This document shows positions 43,645-54,439 of a stretch of DNA of 64,000 bases, in pieces (positions within the stretch are counted from its first letter, which is position 1; each line of letters begins with the position of its first letter). Source of the stretch: Eonycteris spelaea (Eukaryota > Chordata > Mammalia > Chiroptera > Pteropodidae); NCBI GenBank assembly GCA_003508835.1, contig PUFA01000077.1, positions 1,626,001-1,690,000 of the forward strand. The letters are read 5' to 3'. The translations under genes were made by a program, and so were the position numbers. The notes beneath the pieces are model-generated. The model made no database searches. It saw nothing but the letters and a program-made list of their open reading frames with translations, and was not told the DNA's origin.

Positions 43645-43805
43645 GGTTAGAACCTGCATGCTCCACGATCTAGTAGTTATGGGAATCTGGGCAAGTCATT
43701 TAAGTCTCTAAGACTATCTCACAGAACTGTGGAGGTTTAGTGAAGTTCACTGCTTAGTAAAGTGTTTGGCATATAGGTGATGTGCAGTGAATGTTCTATT
43801 ATTGT
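43645..43805 (+). mobile_element. MIR SINE
   Basis: ctagtagttatgggaatctg, ggcaagtcatttaagtctct, gtggaggtttagtgaagttc, agtgtttggcatataggtga and tgaatgttctattattgtt follow MIR from core to tail. Confidence 0.82.
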
Positions 43806-45832
43806 TACATGGTACTCTAAGACAATCATTCATCGAGCCCTTTATCTTGATCTCTATACTCATACTTCTAATGGCTGACTTCTTATACCTGGCTGTGCCA
43901 CAGTTTTTTCAGACTCCATTCTCCAATACTCAGCTCTTCCTTTACTCCATCGTCAGGCTTCAGTCTGAGAGAATGAGCTAACGCATACGGAGAAAGAGCT
44001 ATGAGAGCAGGAGCAAGAGAAAGAGTGAGAGAATGAGGGAGAGTGAGAATGTCTGATGGTTTGGGGACCTTGAAGCCAGTCCTCCCCTGCACTTCCCAGT
44101 AACTTGAACCAATTCTCTTTTTGATCAAACTAGTTTTAATTGGGTTTCTGTCACTCATGATTAAGAGTCTTGACCAATGTTTCAGGGTTTGTCCTCCTTG
44201 ACTGAATGAAACTAATCTTTGGAGTCTGTCCTCTAATTGGGAAGTTCCTTGAGCCAGGGAGCTCAGTGTTTGTGAGATCCTTGAGGCAAACATCCAAAGG
44301 AGTAGAGATAGTCCCAGCCTGTGACAGAGAGAAGCTTAGAGAGTTGGCAGTGGAAGTCACACCTGGCCAGCCTCAGGACTACATACTTACTGATTCAGAG
44401 TCTGGGGTGGATCTGTGTAGTTTCAGAATGGGTTGAGCATAATTTGCACTATTCTTGGGCATCGCCAAAAAAAAAAAAAAAAAAGTACACGATTTTATAG
44501 GAGGGAAAAAGAAGCAAGGGATGTTGTTGTTAGACTTCTTTGTAAAAAATACTCAACCCTAGAGGGTGTTTTAAAAAATTTATAGTATTTTTTCTATTAA
44601 TGATCATTTGATATTGCTTGATAACTATTTTAAAGCTTCTAGTTTAGGTACATTTATGACACTGTTAAGGTTGAACTATTTCAAAACTGTATAATGTATA
44701 TTTCATTAAACCAAAAAGCTTCCTTGTTTCACACTCTGGTTCCATAGTGGCTACATATGGAGTAAAGGGTTCTGTTTTTTGTAAAACACACAGAAATTGT
44801 TCAGCTTACTTTGAAGAGAATCCCAGAATAATTCCCAGGATACTTTCTCTTCTGAACTTTTGTACTAGTTGCCTGTACACACATCATTTTTATATTTAGC
44901 ATTTTCGTCTAGTATTTATTTTAAAAATTTGAAATGTATATACAAAACATATATAAAATTATAGACAAAAATAGAGTTGTTTTCCTACGAGTATTTTTAA
45001 CTTGTACAGACTATTTTGTTTTATATTTTTTCTTAATATTATTTGTTATTTTAATGACAATTTCAATTCTTCAGTAACCTTCCCAATTTCATTTTTTAAT
45101 TCTAAAATTAATTTTTCCCATTACCATCTTATATGTATTTATACATATGTACAATTTTATACAATATACATATATACAATATATAAGCTTATGTACATAT
45201 AAACACACATACAGAATTCTCAAATTATTATACTTTCTTGGCAGAAATCATATGTTTCATATAACTTTTGATTCTCCAGTGTCAAAAGTAGTACTTTGCA
45301 CTTTGTAGGAACTCAACCAATAGTGTTTCAATTATAATGTCATAATGACAATGGATTATTTTGAAGATCTAAGAAAAAGATCTAATAATTCAACACTTGT
45401 CTGACTCCTTATTCTATGGAGCTATTTATGATAAAAGAGGAAGCAGACCTTGGCACTTCCTCTGGCATTCCTCTTAACTACCAATGTTTCTTGTAACTTC
45501 TTGGAGATTTTATTACCTCCTCAGTCGGGAGAGGTATGGCTTTGAGAATTCAACTATATAAAGAATATTAGAAAAACAGATTTGTATTCTTTTAGCCTAA
45601 GAATAGAAATGTCCCGAAACTTGGTATATAGAAGTAGGGAGCAGAAGAATACATAATGAGGTCTGAGAAAAAAAAAAAAAAAAACACACACACAGAAGAA
45701 TGTTTCTTTGCCATTGCAGTATCTATTCCCATTAGAATTTTTCTTTCTGTGGGTCATGTACGTCTGTCCCTGTTTCCCCTGTGATTCCTTCTCATCTCTA
45801 CACCGCGAATCATTTGAGCAAAGCGTGAAGTA
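43806..45832. other. Unassigned; A-runs and AT-rich tracts
   Basis: Contains (A)18 at 44467-44484, an AT-rich stretch with TATAC-type alternation at about 45115-45215, and an A17 run followed by five CA units at 45668-45693. Frames at 43883-44436 on both strands overlap and lack motifs. Confidence 0.45.
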
Positions 45833-46176
45833 CAGTTGGCCCCCCATACCCACAGGTTCTGCATCTGCAGATTCAACTAACCGTGGATCGGAAAAAGCCA
45901 CGTTGTTGCTGACATGTGCTATGCAGGTGCATCAGCACCAAACATTAAACTTTTTTCTTGTCGTTATTCCCTAAACAATACAGTAAAACAACTATTTAGC
46001 ATCTCATTGTATTAGGTATGATTAGTAATCTAGAGATGATTTAAAGTATACAGGAGAGTGTGTGTAGGTTATACGCAAATGCTACACCATTTTATATAAG
46101 AGGCTGCAGCATTTATGGATTTCGGGGTCTGCAGGGGCTCTGGACCCAGTCTCCTGCAGATATCGGAGGATGATGG
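45833..46176 (+). mobile_element. Tigger-type (TcMar) non-autonomous DNA transposon
   Basis: It starts cagttggccccccataccca and caggttctgcatctgcagat, passes through tctagagatgatttaaagta and taggttatacgcaaatgcta, and ends cagatatcggaggatgatgg. This is the layout of a Tigger/MER2-MER44 class MITE with matched outer sequences (TTGGCCC...ATACCCAC against the reverse of the end). TA flanks both ends (45831-45832 and 46177-46178), the expected mariner-type duplication. No transposase is encoded. Confidence 0.88.
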
Positions 46177-46178
46177 TA

Positions 46179-46418
46179 CTTAGTAACAAAAGACATGGAG
46201 CACAAGACTGAGAAGCAGAGGCATTAGGCAGGAAATATTATCATGTCATTTAGGTATTCCTTTTTGAATAGTCCCTAGCCTCACTCTAGGGTAGGTAAAA
46301 AAGAAAATATGTGTAAAGAAAGGGAATATAAAATAATATTCATCCATTTTTTTCACTAAATATTTATCTTTTGCCTACTATGTGGTGGGCATATTATACA
46401 TTAATTTGCAACTTAAAA
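46179..46418. other. No gene; minor MIR-like trace
   Basis: ttgcctactatgtggtgggc near 46372 recalls the MIR/L2 end but is too short to call. Confidence 0.35.
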
Positions 46419-46530
46419 ATTACAACTGTAAATATCCTAGAGCCCGACTTTGGGGTAAGGCTGGAAACCCTTCTTAGGGGAGATTAAAGGTAGCTAAGAA
46501 TTGTCTTAGGAGGGATAGAGGTGAGGAGAT
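46419..46530 (+). repeat. Diverged duplicate, left copy
   Basis: The sequence attacaa...gagcccgactttggggtaag, gctgg, cttaggggagatta and gaggtgaggag aligns with 47331-47434 at an estimated two-thirds to three-quarters identity with small gaps. It matches no repeat family I recognise. Confidence 0.55.
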
Positions 46531-47109
46531 GAAGAGTGTTTTCTTTCAAGTAGACTTTAATCCTTTTTTACTTTTCTTTCCTAATCTATTTTCATTTTTT
46601 TCTTGAAAGATTTTAGTTTTATCTAGACATGTTAAAGGGATAAATTCTCTGGAGGTTATGTGAAAATTAGCTCACCATTATCAGCCATTTTTCAATGACA
46701 GCAGATTGAAGCATAAGTTATTAGTAATCAAATTAATGAAACCCTTGGGTCTTAATTGGTGCAGAATCTTTAACTTAGAATATTTGGAGGAAAAAGGTGG
46801 TACTGACTATCAGTGTTTTCATTTGTCTTCTGTTGAACACAGGCACTACTACTGTACACGGGTTGGTAAGAGCTGAGCATGCAGGGGCCAGTGATGATTC
46901 TGAAGAGGTGATCAGACCCCTAGAACAAACTGATATGCACACTGATAACTCAGTGGGGTGCTTTTTAAAAGTGAATGTGTACTATATATTCATTTGCTCC
47001 TGGCCAGTCCTTCTTAGCTTCCAGAGTGCAGGTGAGAGTAATGAAGGTATGACATGACAAAGTCTTTAAACAGAATTGGCCTATGGCCTTTGCAAACATC
47101 CTCACTGGG
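46531..47109. other. No gene or repeat recognised
   Basis: Unassigned. The 86-codon frame at 46797-47057 (+ strand) has no recognisable domain. Confidence 0.4.
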
Positions 47110-47190
47110 TTGGCGAAGGGAGGACGATGGCTGCTGAGCTCGACGGCTGGGAGTCCCTACATCGTGCTCCTCCTGCTCCTCGCCTGCCAT
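47110..47190 (+). other. Isolated CpG-rich patch
   Basis: Six CpG fall within about 70 bp (near 47113, 47125, 47140, 47143, 47163, 47180) in an otherwise CpG-poor region. A short ATG frame (MAAELDGWESLHRAP...) crosses it and stops after 21 codons. It could be a scrap of retroposed exon or a small regulatory patch; I do not recognise it. Confidence 0.35.
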
Positions 47191-47330
47191 GATTTAGCTA
47201 TTTCAACACGATTATCACCTAAACATGTTGAACCGATAAAATATGGTATGGAGTAGCGTTTTAGGTTCCTATTTGACTTTAATCAAAACAAGTGTCAAAG
47301 AGTGAATGGTATGCAAAATAAATGCTTAGT

Positions 47331-47434
47331 ATTACAATCATAAAAATACTGAGATGGAGCCAGATTTGGGATAAAGCTGGAGATTCTTAGGGGTGATTGA
47401 AGCAGGCAGGACTTAGTGGGGGAGCCATGAGGAG
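47331..47434 (+). repeat. Diverged duplicate, right copy
   Basis: attacaatcataaaaatact, gagccagatttgggataaag, ctggag, cttaggggtgattgaag and catgaggag correspond in order to 46419-46530, about 0.9 kb upstream in the same orientation. Confidence 0.55.
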
Positions 47435-47642
47435 CAAAAACAGTTGAACTAAGGATCTATCAACCATAAGACTTCTTTAAAACCACCCTCTGACTGACTT
47501 TCATTATAAGTCCTAGACTGGGTAGGGATTCAGGACATCATCGGCAAATGGAAGGCCAATCTCCTTACAACAAAGCTGAGCGATCAACCCATTCTTGTTT
47601 TTAACCATTTGCTCATAAACAGACATAGCTGAGCTTTGCTTA

Positions 47643-47880
47643 CAGTCATGCATTGTTTAATGGCGGGATACATTCTGAGAAATGTGTGGTTAGGCAACTT
47701 AATCTTTGTGCGAATATCATGGAGTACACTAAACCAACCTCAGTTGGTTTAGCCTACTACTGTAATTGTATGTGCTATGCTTTTATATGACTGGCAGCCC
47801 AGTAGGCCGGTTTACACCAGCATCACCATAACAGGTGAGTACTTGCAGTGTAAACTTGACAGCTGCTTTCACTTTTGCAA
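47643..47880 (-). mobile_element. Tigger-type DNA transposon, internally deleted
   Basis: The left terminus cagtcatgcattgtttaatg, then gcgggatacattctgagaaa, tgtgtggttaggcaactt and tcatggagtacactaaacc match a Tigger-family end. The sequence then jumps to tgtatgtgctatgcttttat, atgactggcagcccagtagg and ttacaccagcatcaccataa, text that lies near the opposite end of the parent element. A TA precedes it (47641-47642). The right terminus is not clearly preserved. Confidence 0.8.
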
Positions 47881-48049
47881 TGCAAGTGCCTGACTTAAGT
47901 TTTGATTGCTGAGGCATCTATTTCAGAGGCTGTTCTATGCAACGAACACATTGCCAGCCAGAGGACTAGATAAAAAGCCAGGTCCTTTGTTTTAGAGGTC
48001 TTGGTTGATTTCAATAACTGAGCATTTGGGCTACTCGTTTTTTTCTCTT

Positions 48050-48270
48050 CCTGTGCTTTTAATTCCTGCTCTTATGTTTTAAATTCACCAATATAAAGTG
48101 AGCCCTCCAAACTCTAGGCCCCCACCCTTGACCCCAATAAAAGCGGAACCCCAGGCCAGTGCTCTCTTTCTTGCCATCTGCCACCTCGCTGTGTGGTCAC
48201 CTGGTGTGCCTGGTAGACTCCAGGGCCCGCAAGTCATACACTTTTTTCTTCAAAATTTCTTATTATTGTT
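48050..48270 (+). mobile_element. Possible ERV LTR fragment (R/U5-like)
   Basis: Features in order are a TATA-like atataaag (48091-48098), ctctaggcccccacccttga, an AATAAA (48136-48141), then agtgctctctttcttgccat, a CG-containing ctgccacctcgctgtg, ggtgtgcctggtagactcca and gggcccgcaag. This promoter/poly(A)-signal/U5 order is typical of gammaretrovirus-like LTRs. No internal proviral sequence was seen on either side, so at most a solo LTR remains. Confidence 0.4.
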
Positions 48271-49426
48271 GAAGGACATCTTGCAATAGTAATAAGAACC
48301 ACGAGGATGGGTCCAAGCATTACATTGGTTTAGAAAGGGGAGATGTCTGTTGGAAGCTCACCTGGGCCCAGGTGAGTGCCCCCAGGCATCTCTAGCTAAT
48401 AGCATTTCTATCGATAGACCAAGACTGGCACAGATCAATACTGCGTTACATTATGGAGTCACCAGGTGATAGGAATTATGGGACCACAGAAGTACATGCG
48501 GTTTGTCATTGACTGAGACATTCTCATATAGCACATGAGTGCACTCTCGTTTTGCGCTTATGGTCCACTCCAAGGAAAAGCTCCTTTGAAGGTGGATAAT
48601 ATATTTGATTTATCTTTGTTCCTTTTTAGCATTTCCTAAGTGGATTCAATGGGACATTAATGGATGTTATTTTAAAAAATGGGGGTCTCATGTTAAACCA
48701 GTTTGTAGAATACAGGGTTTCCTGCAGACTTTTTTTCTCATGGTGCCTCTTAGGATTACTATTTCTTGGGAGGCATTTTGGGACACATGCCTAAATCAGA
48801 ATACTTTGCATTAAAGGAGAAATATTAAATACAACAGATGACTCCAAGCCACACTCTTCTCTTCAAATAGTCTTCACTGGTATAATGTTTGATTTCACTG
48901 GTATTCTAAAAGCTAGCCTATTTGGGATGGCTGTGGGGTAATTCAATGAGAATTCAGAACAGTGTGCATGAGTATTTCTTTAGTAGGTCAACTCTGGGCA
49001 CAAACAATGGGTGTCTAATGATTTGAGAGAAGAGGAAGGAAAACTAGCAATAGAATTCACTTGAATAAGAAGGACGAGGAGCAGACATTAGTGAGGGAAA
49101 GGAGGCAATAGTAGGCATATAGACTGTCTTAAATCATGTCAACTATCCTTGGAGAAGTCACCCAAGGCTGTCTTCCCAGACCAGGAAGAAGAAACCAGAA
49201 ATCCAGGCTGAGATATTGAAGACCAAAAAGAAATAGCTGCCCAGGAAAATAGTTTGGGGGATAAGAATCTAGGCAACGGATCTAGTTTTATGCAAATGCT
49301 CAATAAATATTTATTGAAAGAGTGGACTCCAGAGCTAATGGAAAGTTGATATTTAACCGAAGGCTTTTTGAGCTGGGGGGTTTTGTACATTCTTTCTGCT
49401 GAGGATCAGACATGGTATCAGACTGT
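48271..49426. other. No gene or repeat recognised
   Basis: Unassigned. aatgctcaataaatatttat near 49293 is an L2/MIR-type terminus, too short to bound. Confidence 0.4.
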
Positions 49427-49443
49427 GGGTGGGGTGGGCGGGG
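49427..49443 (+). promoter_or_regulatory. G-quadruplex motif overlapping an SP1 GC box
   Basis: GGGTGGGGTGGGCGGGG has four G-runs with one-base loops. Its last part with the next base, GGGCGGGGC, is a canonical SP1/KLF GC box. The sequence downstream (aggaggaggacaatcaggtt) remains purine-rich. This is the strongest promoter- or enhancer-like short motif in the window, but no CpG island or transcript start accompanies it. Confidence 0.55.
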
Positions 49444-50049
49444 CTGTGCAGGAGGAGGACAATCAGGTTACCTTAACTGAGCAGGAGGAGAAAGGGGCAG
49501 CGAGCAAGGCAGCTCACCATGAACATCTAGGCTGAGGTTCCTGAACATAAATCTCTCAAGTCTCTCATCTCTCCTGTGGAAATGTGCCTCGACAGCTGCT
49601 GGTTTAATTTCCACTTTGGGTTGCTTGTTTTGCCACTGAAAACAAATATACTCATCATTTTAATAGGAAATATCCGTAGTTAGCACAAATTTCACATACA
49701 TTTACACAGGAAGTTCATAACCCAATGGAAAAATTGCTCTGATGAGTATACAAGGCAAGAGATTAAAATGTACAAATATACCTAAGGCTGAACAGAAAAT
49801 ATTTGCCTCATTTTCTCGCTGTCATGAGGCCGGATGCTTACGACGGTATGAAAAACAGTTATCCCTCTTCTCCATTTATTCTGAACTTCAGCAGTTCGTT
49901 ATTACAATAATACTCCCATCTGCTTTTTAAATAGATTTTTAAAAGATCTATGTTAATCCATGCTATGTACTAATATTTCTCTCGTACATTCACGGTAGGA
50001 GAAAGCTGATAAAATCAGGGAAAACCAGTGAGGTTTAATGTACATTCAG
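49444..50049. other. No gene or repeat recognised
   Basis: Unassigned. The 62-codon frame at 49742-49930 has no motif. Confidence 0.4.
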
Positions 50050-50285
50050 GTAGTTAAGTGAATCAGAGTGCCTGGTTTATACCCTGGCTCTGACACATAC
50101 AAGCTGCCTAAGTCACTTCATTTTTGTGTCCCAGTTACTTCACCTGTGAAAAGATAATAATGGTGTTTCTCTTATAGGGCTGTTTTTAGGGACTGAATTT
50201 GTTAATAGGTGAAAAGCACTTATAACTGTTCCTGGTACAAAGTAAATACAACTGAGTACTAATACTGTTGTTGTTATTAAAAACA
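50050..50285 (+). mobile_element. MIR SINE, nearly full length
   Basis: gaatcagagtgcctggttta, taccctggctctgacacata, caagctgcctaagtcacttc, ttcacctgtgaaaagataat, ttcctggtacaaagtaaata and a ttgttgttatta tail cover the MIR consensus almost end to end. Confidence 0.9.
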
Positions 50286-50494
50286 ACGATAACAAAACAA
50301 AGAAACACAGCTGGAGGAACCAGTGGCTTGGGTTAAATTTGCCTGCATTCTAATATTAAACTGCTTGCAAGCCCTTTGCTTCAGTTTCTGACGCTGCTAA
50401 ATACTAGAATGCAAGGTTTCCTCACCCCTCCTCTTCATTTTATTTCATTCTCCACAGGACAGCATCTCATTTCTGTATCTGCCATGTTTATAGT

Positions 50495-50830
50495 TATTTC
50501 ATTCAATCGAAATATTTACTAATCACTTATTCTGTGCCTGGCACGGTTTTAGAGCCGATGGAAGCAAGGCAAAAGGCAATACCAAGTGGCCTACTTGACC
50601 TGGGGGCACGGCGAAGGTTGGAAAAGGGTCTTGTTTTGTGGAATTGGCATTCTATTTCGGGGAAGTAGAGAACGAATAAGGAAACAATATGCAAATTTCA
50701 GAAATAGCTGAAGAAAATAAAGCACCATGACAGTAACTGAGTGACAGAGAGAACTCTAAATTTGATTGGCTTCCAAGGCCAGGGAAGATCTGGCTAAGCA
50801 GATTCTTGGTTGGGGGAGGGGATGCGGACG
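50495..50830. mobile_element. Ancient interspersed repeat, family not named
   Basis: ttcattcaatcgaaatattt, actaatcacttattctgtgc, ctggcacggttttagagccg, ggaattggcattctatttcg, gaacgaataaggaaacaata and ttccaaggccagggaagatc follow a common mammalian repeat in order over more than 300 bp. This is the longest of the three copies of this family noted here. Confidence 0.6.
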
Positions 50831-50897
50831 AGATGAGGGTTTTTTTCTTTTTTTAAATGAGTTCATTTTGGACTATGGCTTTCTGCTCAGCAGAGAT

Positions 50898-51181
50898 CAG
50901 CGTTGTCCAATAGAAAAAAAAATGTGAGTCGCTTATATGATTTGAAGGTTTCCTGCAGCTGTATTTTAAAAAGCAAAACGAAATAGGTGAAATTTTAATA
51001 GATTTTCGAATAATATATCTAAAACATCTTTAATACATAATCGTATAAAAATATTGAAACGTTTTACATTCTTGTACTCTTTGAAATTCTGTGTGTGTTG
51101 ACACATCTCAACTCAGATTCACCGCTTACGCCGCGCTCCGCTGCCGCAGGTAGCTAGAGGCCACCACACTGGACAGCACAG
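50898..51181 (+). mobile_element. hAT-like MITE with terminal inverted repeats
   Basis: The left end CAGCGTTGTCCAATAG pairs with the right end, whose reverse complement reads CTGTGCTGTCCAGTG. The interior (ataggtgaaattttaataga, ttacattcttgtactctttg, aaattctgtgtgtgttgaca, catctcaactcagatt) matches an abundant mammalian hAT MITE (gctgtccaatagaaatataa...cggtgtgtattttaca). The region 51120-51160 (ttacgccgcgctccgctgcc) is unusually CpG-rich and differs from the family pattern. No clear 8-bp duplication survives. Confidence 0.78.
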
Positions 51182-52495
51182 GCCACAACCACAGGCTGAT
51201 AAAACGGGACCCTTCGGCCAAATCTGGGAAGCCACTATGGTTAATCGGTTTGTAAGCCAGCGAGTTTGAGAAATGCTGGGGTAAATAAAGTTAGTATTTG
51301 TTTGAATGCAGCATGTAGAACTTGTGCACTTTGTGAGTTTTCCGGAGGAGATCAGAGTAGTCAGCTTTTCCAGATATAGTTTAAAAGTTACAAACATAGA
51401 TTCTCAATGAATTTCTTAAAAGACTCATGTTCTCTGGGATACCTGCTGAGAAGATTACACCCCTTGCACACTTAAGCATGTAATAAAATATATTTTAGGT
51501 GAGTGAATGACTCCACAGTGAGTTAGGGACAATGGCACCAGGATTCTCTAGGCGGCCAAAGGCAACCAGCGTCTGAAGCCCAAATACCTGCTCCCAGTTC
51601 CATTCACGTCCCTTTGGCCCACACTTTTCTTTGATTCGAGGCTGACTGATCCCGTTTCTCTAAGGCCTTTTCACCAGAGCCGCGGCTCTTCCAGTCTGAC
51701 CGGGCTCCCAGCAGCCTTCATGGCACTGGCGACTGCCTGACCTTCTGTGCCCGGCAGCCGACCGCATTTCAGGCGAAGCTGCTCACTCTGCTGCATGCGT
51801 GCCTGCTGGACACTCCTCTGGGAAGAAGAAAATGGCAGTGAATGGCCTCAGGCTTAAGGCTACAGATAGCTCGGAGCTGTCTGCAGTCTCCAGGCTTTCA
51901 GTGTCCCTGGGCATGAGCCGGTGACAACGTTTCCTTTCCTTCTCAGGGTTGCAGCACACGCGTTCATAGTATGGAGTTGCAGAAGGGAGATGCAGAAGGG
52001 ATGAACAGAGAGAACGACATGTCTCCTTCACAGAGAGCAGTGCTCACTCAGTGAATCTTGTTGATTGCAATCTCTTGACTGACTTCTGTGTGCTTCGGTT
52101 ATAATGAACTTCCATATATTTTGGGGGGATTAGTGATTTGTCAGCGTTTTTGGAACTTAGTACCAAGCATTAGATGTAATAACACTCTTTATCTTCCTTA
52201 TGGGCACATTTTAGGGTGACAGATATAAGTTAAAAGTACCTACACCCTTTCATCAAACTTCCATTTCTTCCATTTATTTATTTTTTTCTTTTAAGAACGC
52301 GTAGGGCAGGGTGTTTTTTTTCTCTCCTCTTTTGCTCAGCAGAAACTGCAAAGGGAAATGCTTAATGGAAAGCAAGTAAGCCCTTAAGGAATTCTTGTGC
52401 GGAGCTTTTGGATCAATGCTCAAACTGACCCCGTGCTCCCAGAAACTGACCTCCTCCGCTGCAGATGTTACGCTCCCGAAAGGCAGAAACGGGTC
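51182..52495. other. Unassigned; somewhat GC-rich part at 51540-51790
   Basis: The patch 51540-51790 has scattered CpG (ggcggccaaaggcaaccagc, gagccgcggctcttcc) and no repeat. Frames at 51783-52031 (- strand) show no known domain. It might be old unique sequence or a regulatory element; nothing decides this. Confidence 0.4.
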
Positions 52496-52496
52496 A

Positions 52497-52557
52497 TTAA
52501 CCCCCTTTCGCTTTGCAGTGATTCACTAGGTTGTTAACCTCCTTTCACTGTACAGTG
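52497..52557 (+). repeat. Two diverged 24-bp direct repeats
   Basis: ttaaccccctttcgctttgc+agtg (52497-52520) and ttaacctcctttcactgtac+agtg (52534-52557) differ at four of 24 positions. Confidence 0.6.
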
Positions 52558-52589
52558 GAGGGGAAAAGCCCGTAGATGAAGTCTCCAGA

Positions 52590-52705
52590 GTTTTGGTTCT
52601 AGCCTCTCCTGAATGTGCAATCTTAGACAAGCCACTTTATCTCTTTCTCTGTTCCCCTATCTGCAGAATTGGGGGAGTCGGAAACAGTTAAAATACTATG
52701 TACGT
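52590..52705 (+). mobile_element. MIR SINE fragment
   Basis: agttttggttctagcctctc, aatcttagacaagccacttt, atctctttctctgttcccct and gcagaattgggggagtcgga follow the MIR core. Confidence 0.75.
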
Positions 52706-52734
52706 GTATGGTGTACTCACTACCCGCCAGGCCG

Positions 52735-52945
52735 TTACTGTACTCTATAGTTATTCTATCTTACTTAATCTCCACAGAGTAAATGCAGTGAGATATAGGT
52801 GTTCCCTTTTTGAAATGATGAACCTGGGATCTAGAAAGATTATGTAACTTGTCTGAGGTCCCTCAGGGGGCAAAGTAACAGATCTTTGCTTTGTGTCGAG
52901 GTGTGACTGACTCCACAGCCCAGGCACGTAGCTACTAGACGACAC
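52735..52945 (-). mobile_element. MIR SINE, antisense
   Basis: tcttacttaatctccacaga, tttttgaaatgatgaacctg, agaaagattatgtaacttgt, ctgaggtccctcagggggca and gtgtgactgactccacagcc match reverse-complement MIR. Together with 52590-52705 it forms an inverted pair of MIRs about 30 bp apart. Confidence 0.8.
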
Positions 52946-53254
52946 TAATCTGCTGGTTGTCGTGAGGAAGAGAAAAGATGCCTAAGAGCGTGCCGTAATT
53001 TGTAAATCCTATAAAAATGTGAGGCGTTATCACTGAGTAGTGCTCACAGTGGTTACTGAGGGCCTGCTGCTGGGAATGGACAGTACGGTGTGTTTCCTGA
53101 GGGGAGCATTGTCCAAAATAAAAAAAGGTTTGTACTTGACCATTAACAGAAGGAGGAAAGAATATACAGAGAAGAATGACACCCTGATCTTGGCCTAAAC
53201 ACACTGCTTGGTCTTCCCCATCTGCCACTCCGACATTACCTCCTACCTCCTACC

Positions 53255-53580
53255 CTGCCGCTCACAAGGCTTGTTAGTGCCTGCTTTTCCGTTTCTTCCA
53301 AGCCAAGCTCTTTCCTGTCTGAGGGCCTTTACATTTGCTGTTCTCACTGCCTAGGAAATGATATCTAATGCTGTTTCCTTCCCATGCCTCAGGTCTCAAA
53401 CCAAATGTCAACTTCTTGGAGACACCCAGACCACCCAATTATTTTGCTCATATATACTTTTTGTTTACTTGTTAATTGTTTGGTTCTGCTGAATATAAAG
53501 TCTTGTTCACTGTGCTAAATTGGCACAGTGCTAAGCTCGTACCAGGCACCCAATAAATTAGTGTTGAGTGAAGAAATTAA
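53255..53580 (+). mobile_element. L2 LINE 3' region
   Basis: tctgagggcctttacatttg, ctgttctcactgcctaggaa, cctcaggtctcaaaccaaat, gtcaacttcttggagacacc, ggcacagtgctaagctcgta and caataaattagtgttgagtg are the L2 3' region in order to its terminus. One of the cleanest L2 copies here; no ORF survives. Confidence 0.9.
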
Positions 53581-53809
53581 TGACTGTGCTTAAGGGGAGA
53601 GCAGAGAAACCTGGGTAGGGTCCTGAGTCTGATGCTGACCTACACTCTTTAGTCTCAATCCAATTCCTACCAATCATTTCTGTATGAAGGACGAGATCAT
53701 AAAATTCTCATGTCTTCATTTCTGAATAGGTTTTCCCTTTCGTTCTAATGTTCACCTACCACCCTGCTCCCTGTCACCGTCTTTGGAAAAGGTGTAAGTT
53801 ACTGGGAAG

Positions 53810-53995
53810 AGTACGGTCTTTGGAGTTACACAGAACTGGGGTTAAAATTCTATCATTTACAGCATGACCTCAGATATGTCGCTCAAGCTCTTTGGGCCCA
53901 AATTTCTTTTTCTGTATAAAATACTTTGAAGAATTATCCATGCTTAAACACGATGTTTGTAAAGATTTATAACAATGTCTGGCACATCATTTTTT
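53810..53995 (+). mobile_element. MIR SINE
   Basis: gtctttggagttacacagaa, cagcatgacctcagatatgt, cgctcaagctctttgggccc, tctttttctgtataaaatac and acaatgtctggcacatcatt follow MIR head to tail. Confidence 0.8.
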
Positions 53996-54439
53996 TTTCT
54001 TTTTCCCAAGGTAGTTAACTTTCTTGGAAATAAATTTTGGTCTTGAAGGATACTGTCTGTTAGCTATTGATTTGTTGTGTTAGAGGAATTGAAAGTGGAA
54101 GAGAGGAAGAAAAATAATTTTAGATGATATTGTGATTTCCTGGAGAGTAAGGATTTTTCCTGATCTAGTATCAAAATTACTGATATTTGCTAGGCTATTA
54201 GTAGGCACAAAAATACAATTAAAATGAGAAAAATAGTAATACAAAAAAATCCCCAGGAATTTTCAAATCTTTTATGTATGGCATCACTTAAACCACTGCC
54301 CTGAAAATAAATACAACAAAAGGTTCATAAAATGGTAAAACAAAAACCAAAAAAGCCTAAGAGGTACAAACACAGCACTACTGCCCCCATCTCTGAAGAA
54401 AGTCTCTGATCAAAGGGCTGCTGGATAGTGCTGGATACC
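53996..54439. other. No gene or repeat recognised
   Basis: Unassigned AT-rich sequence with several short A-runs. Confidence 0.4.
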
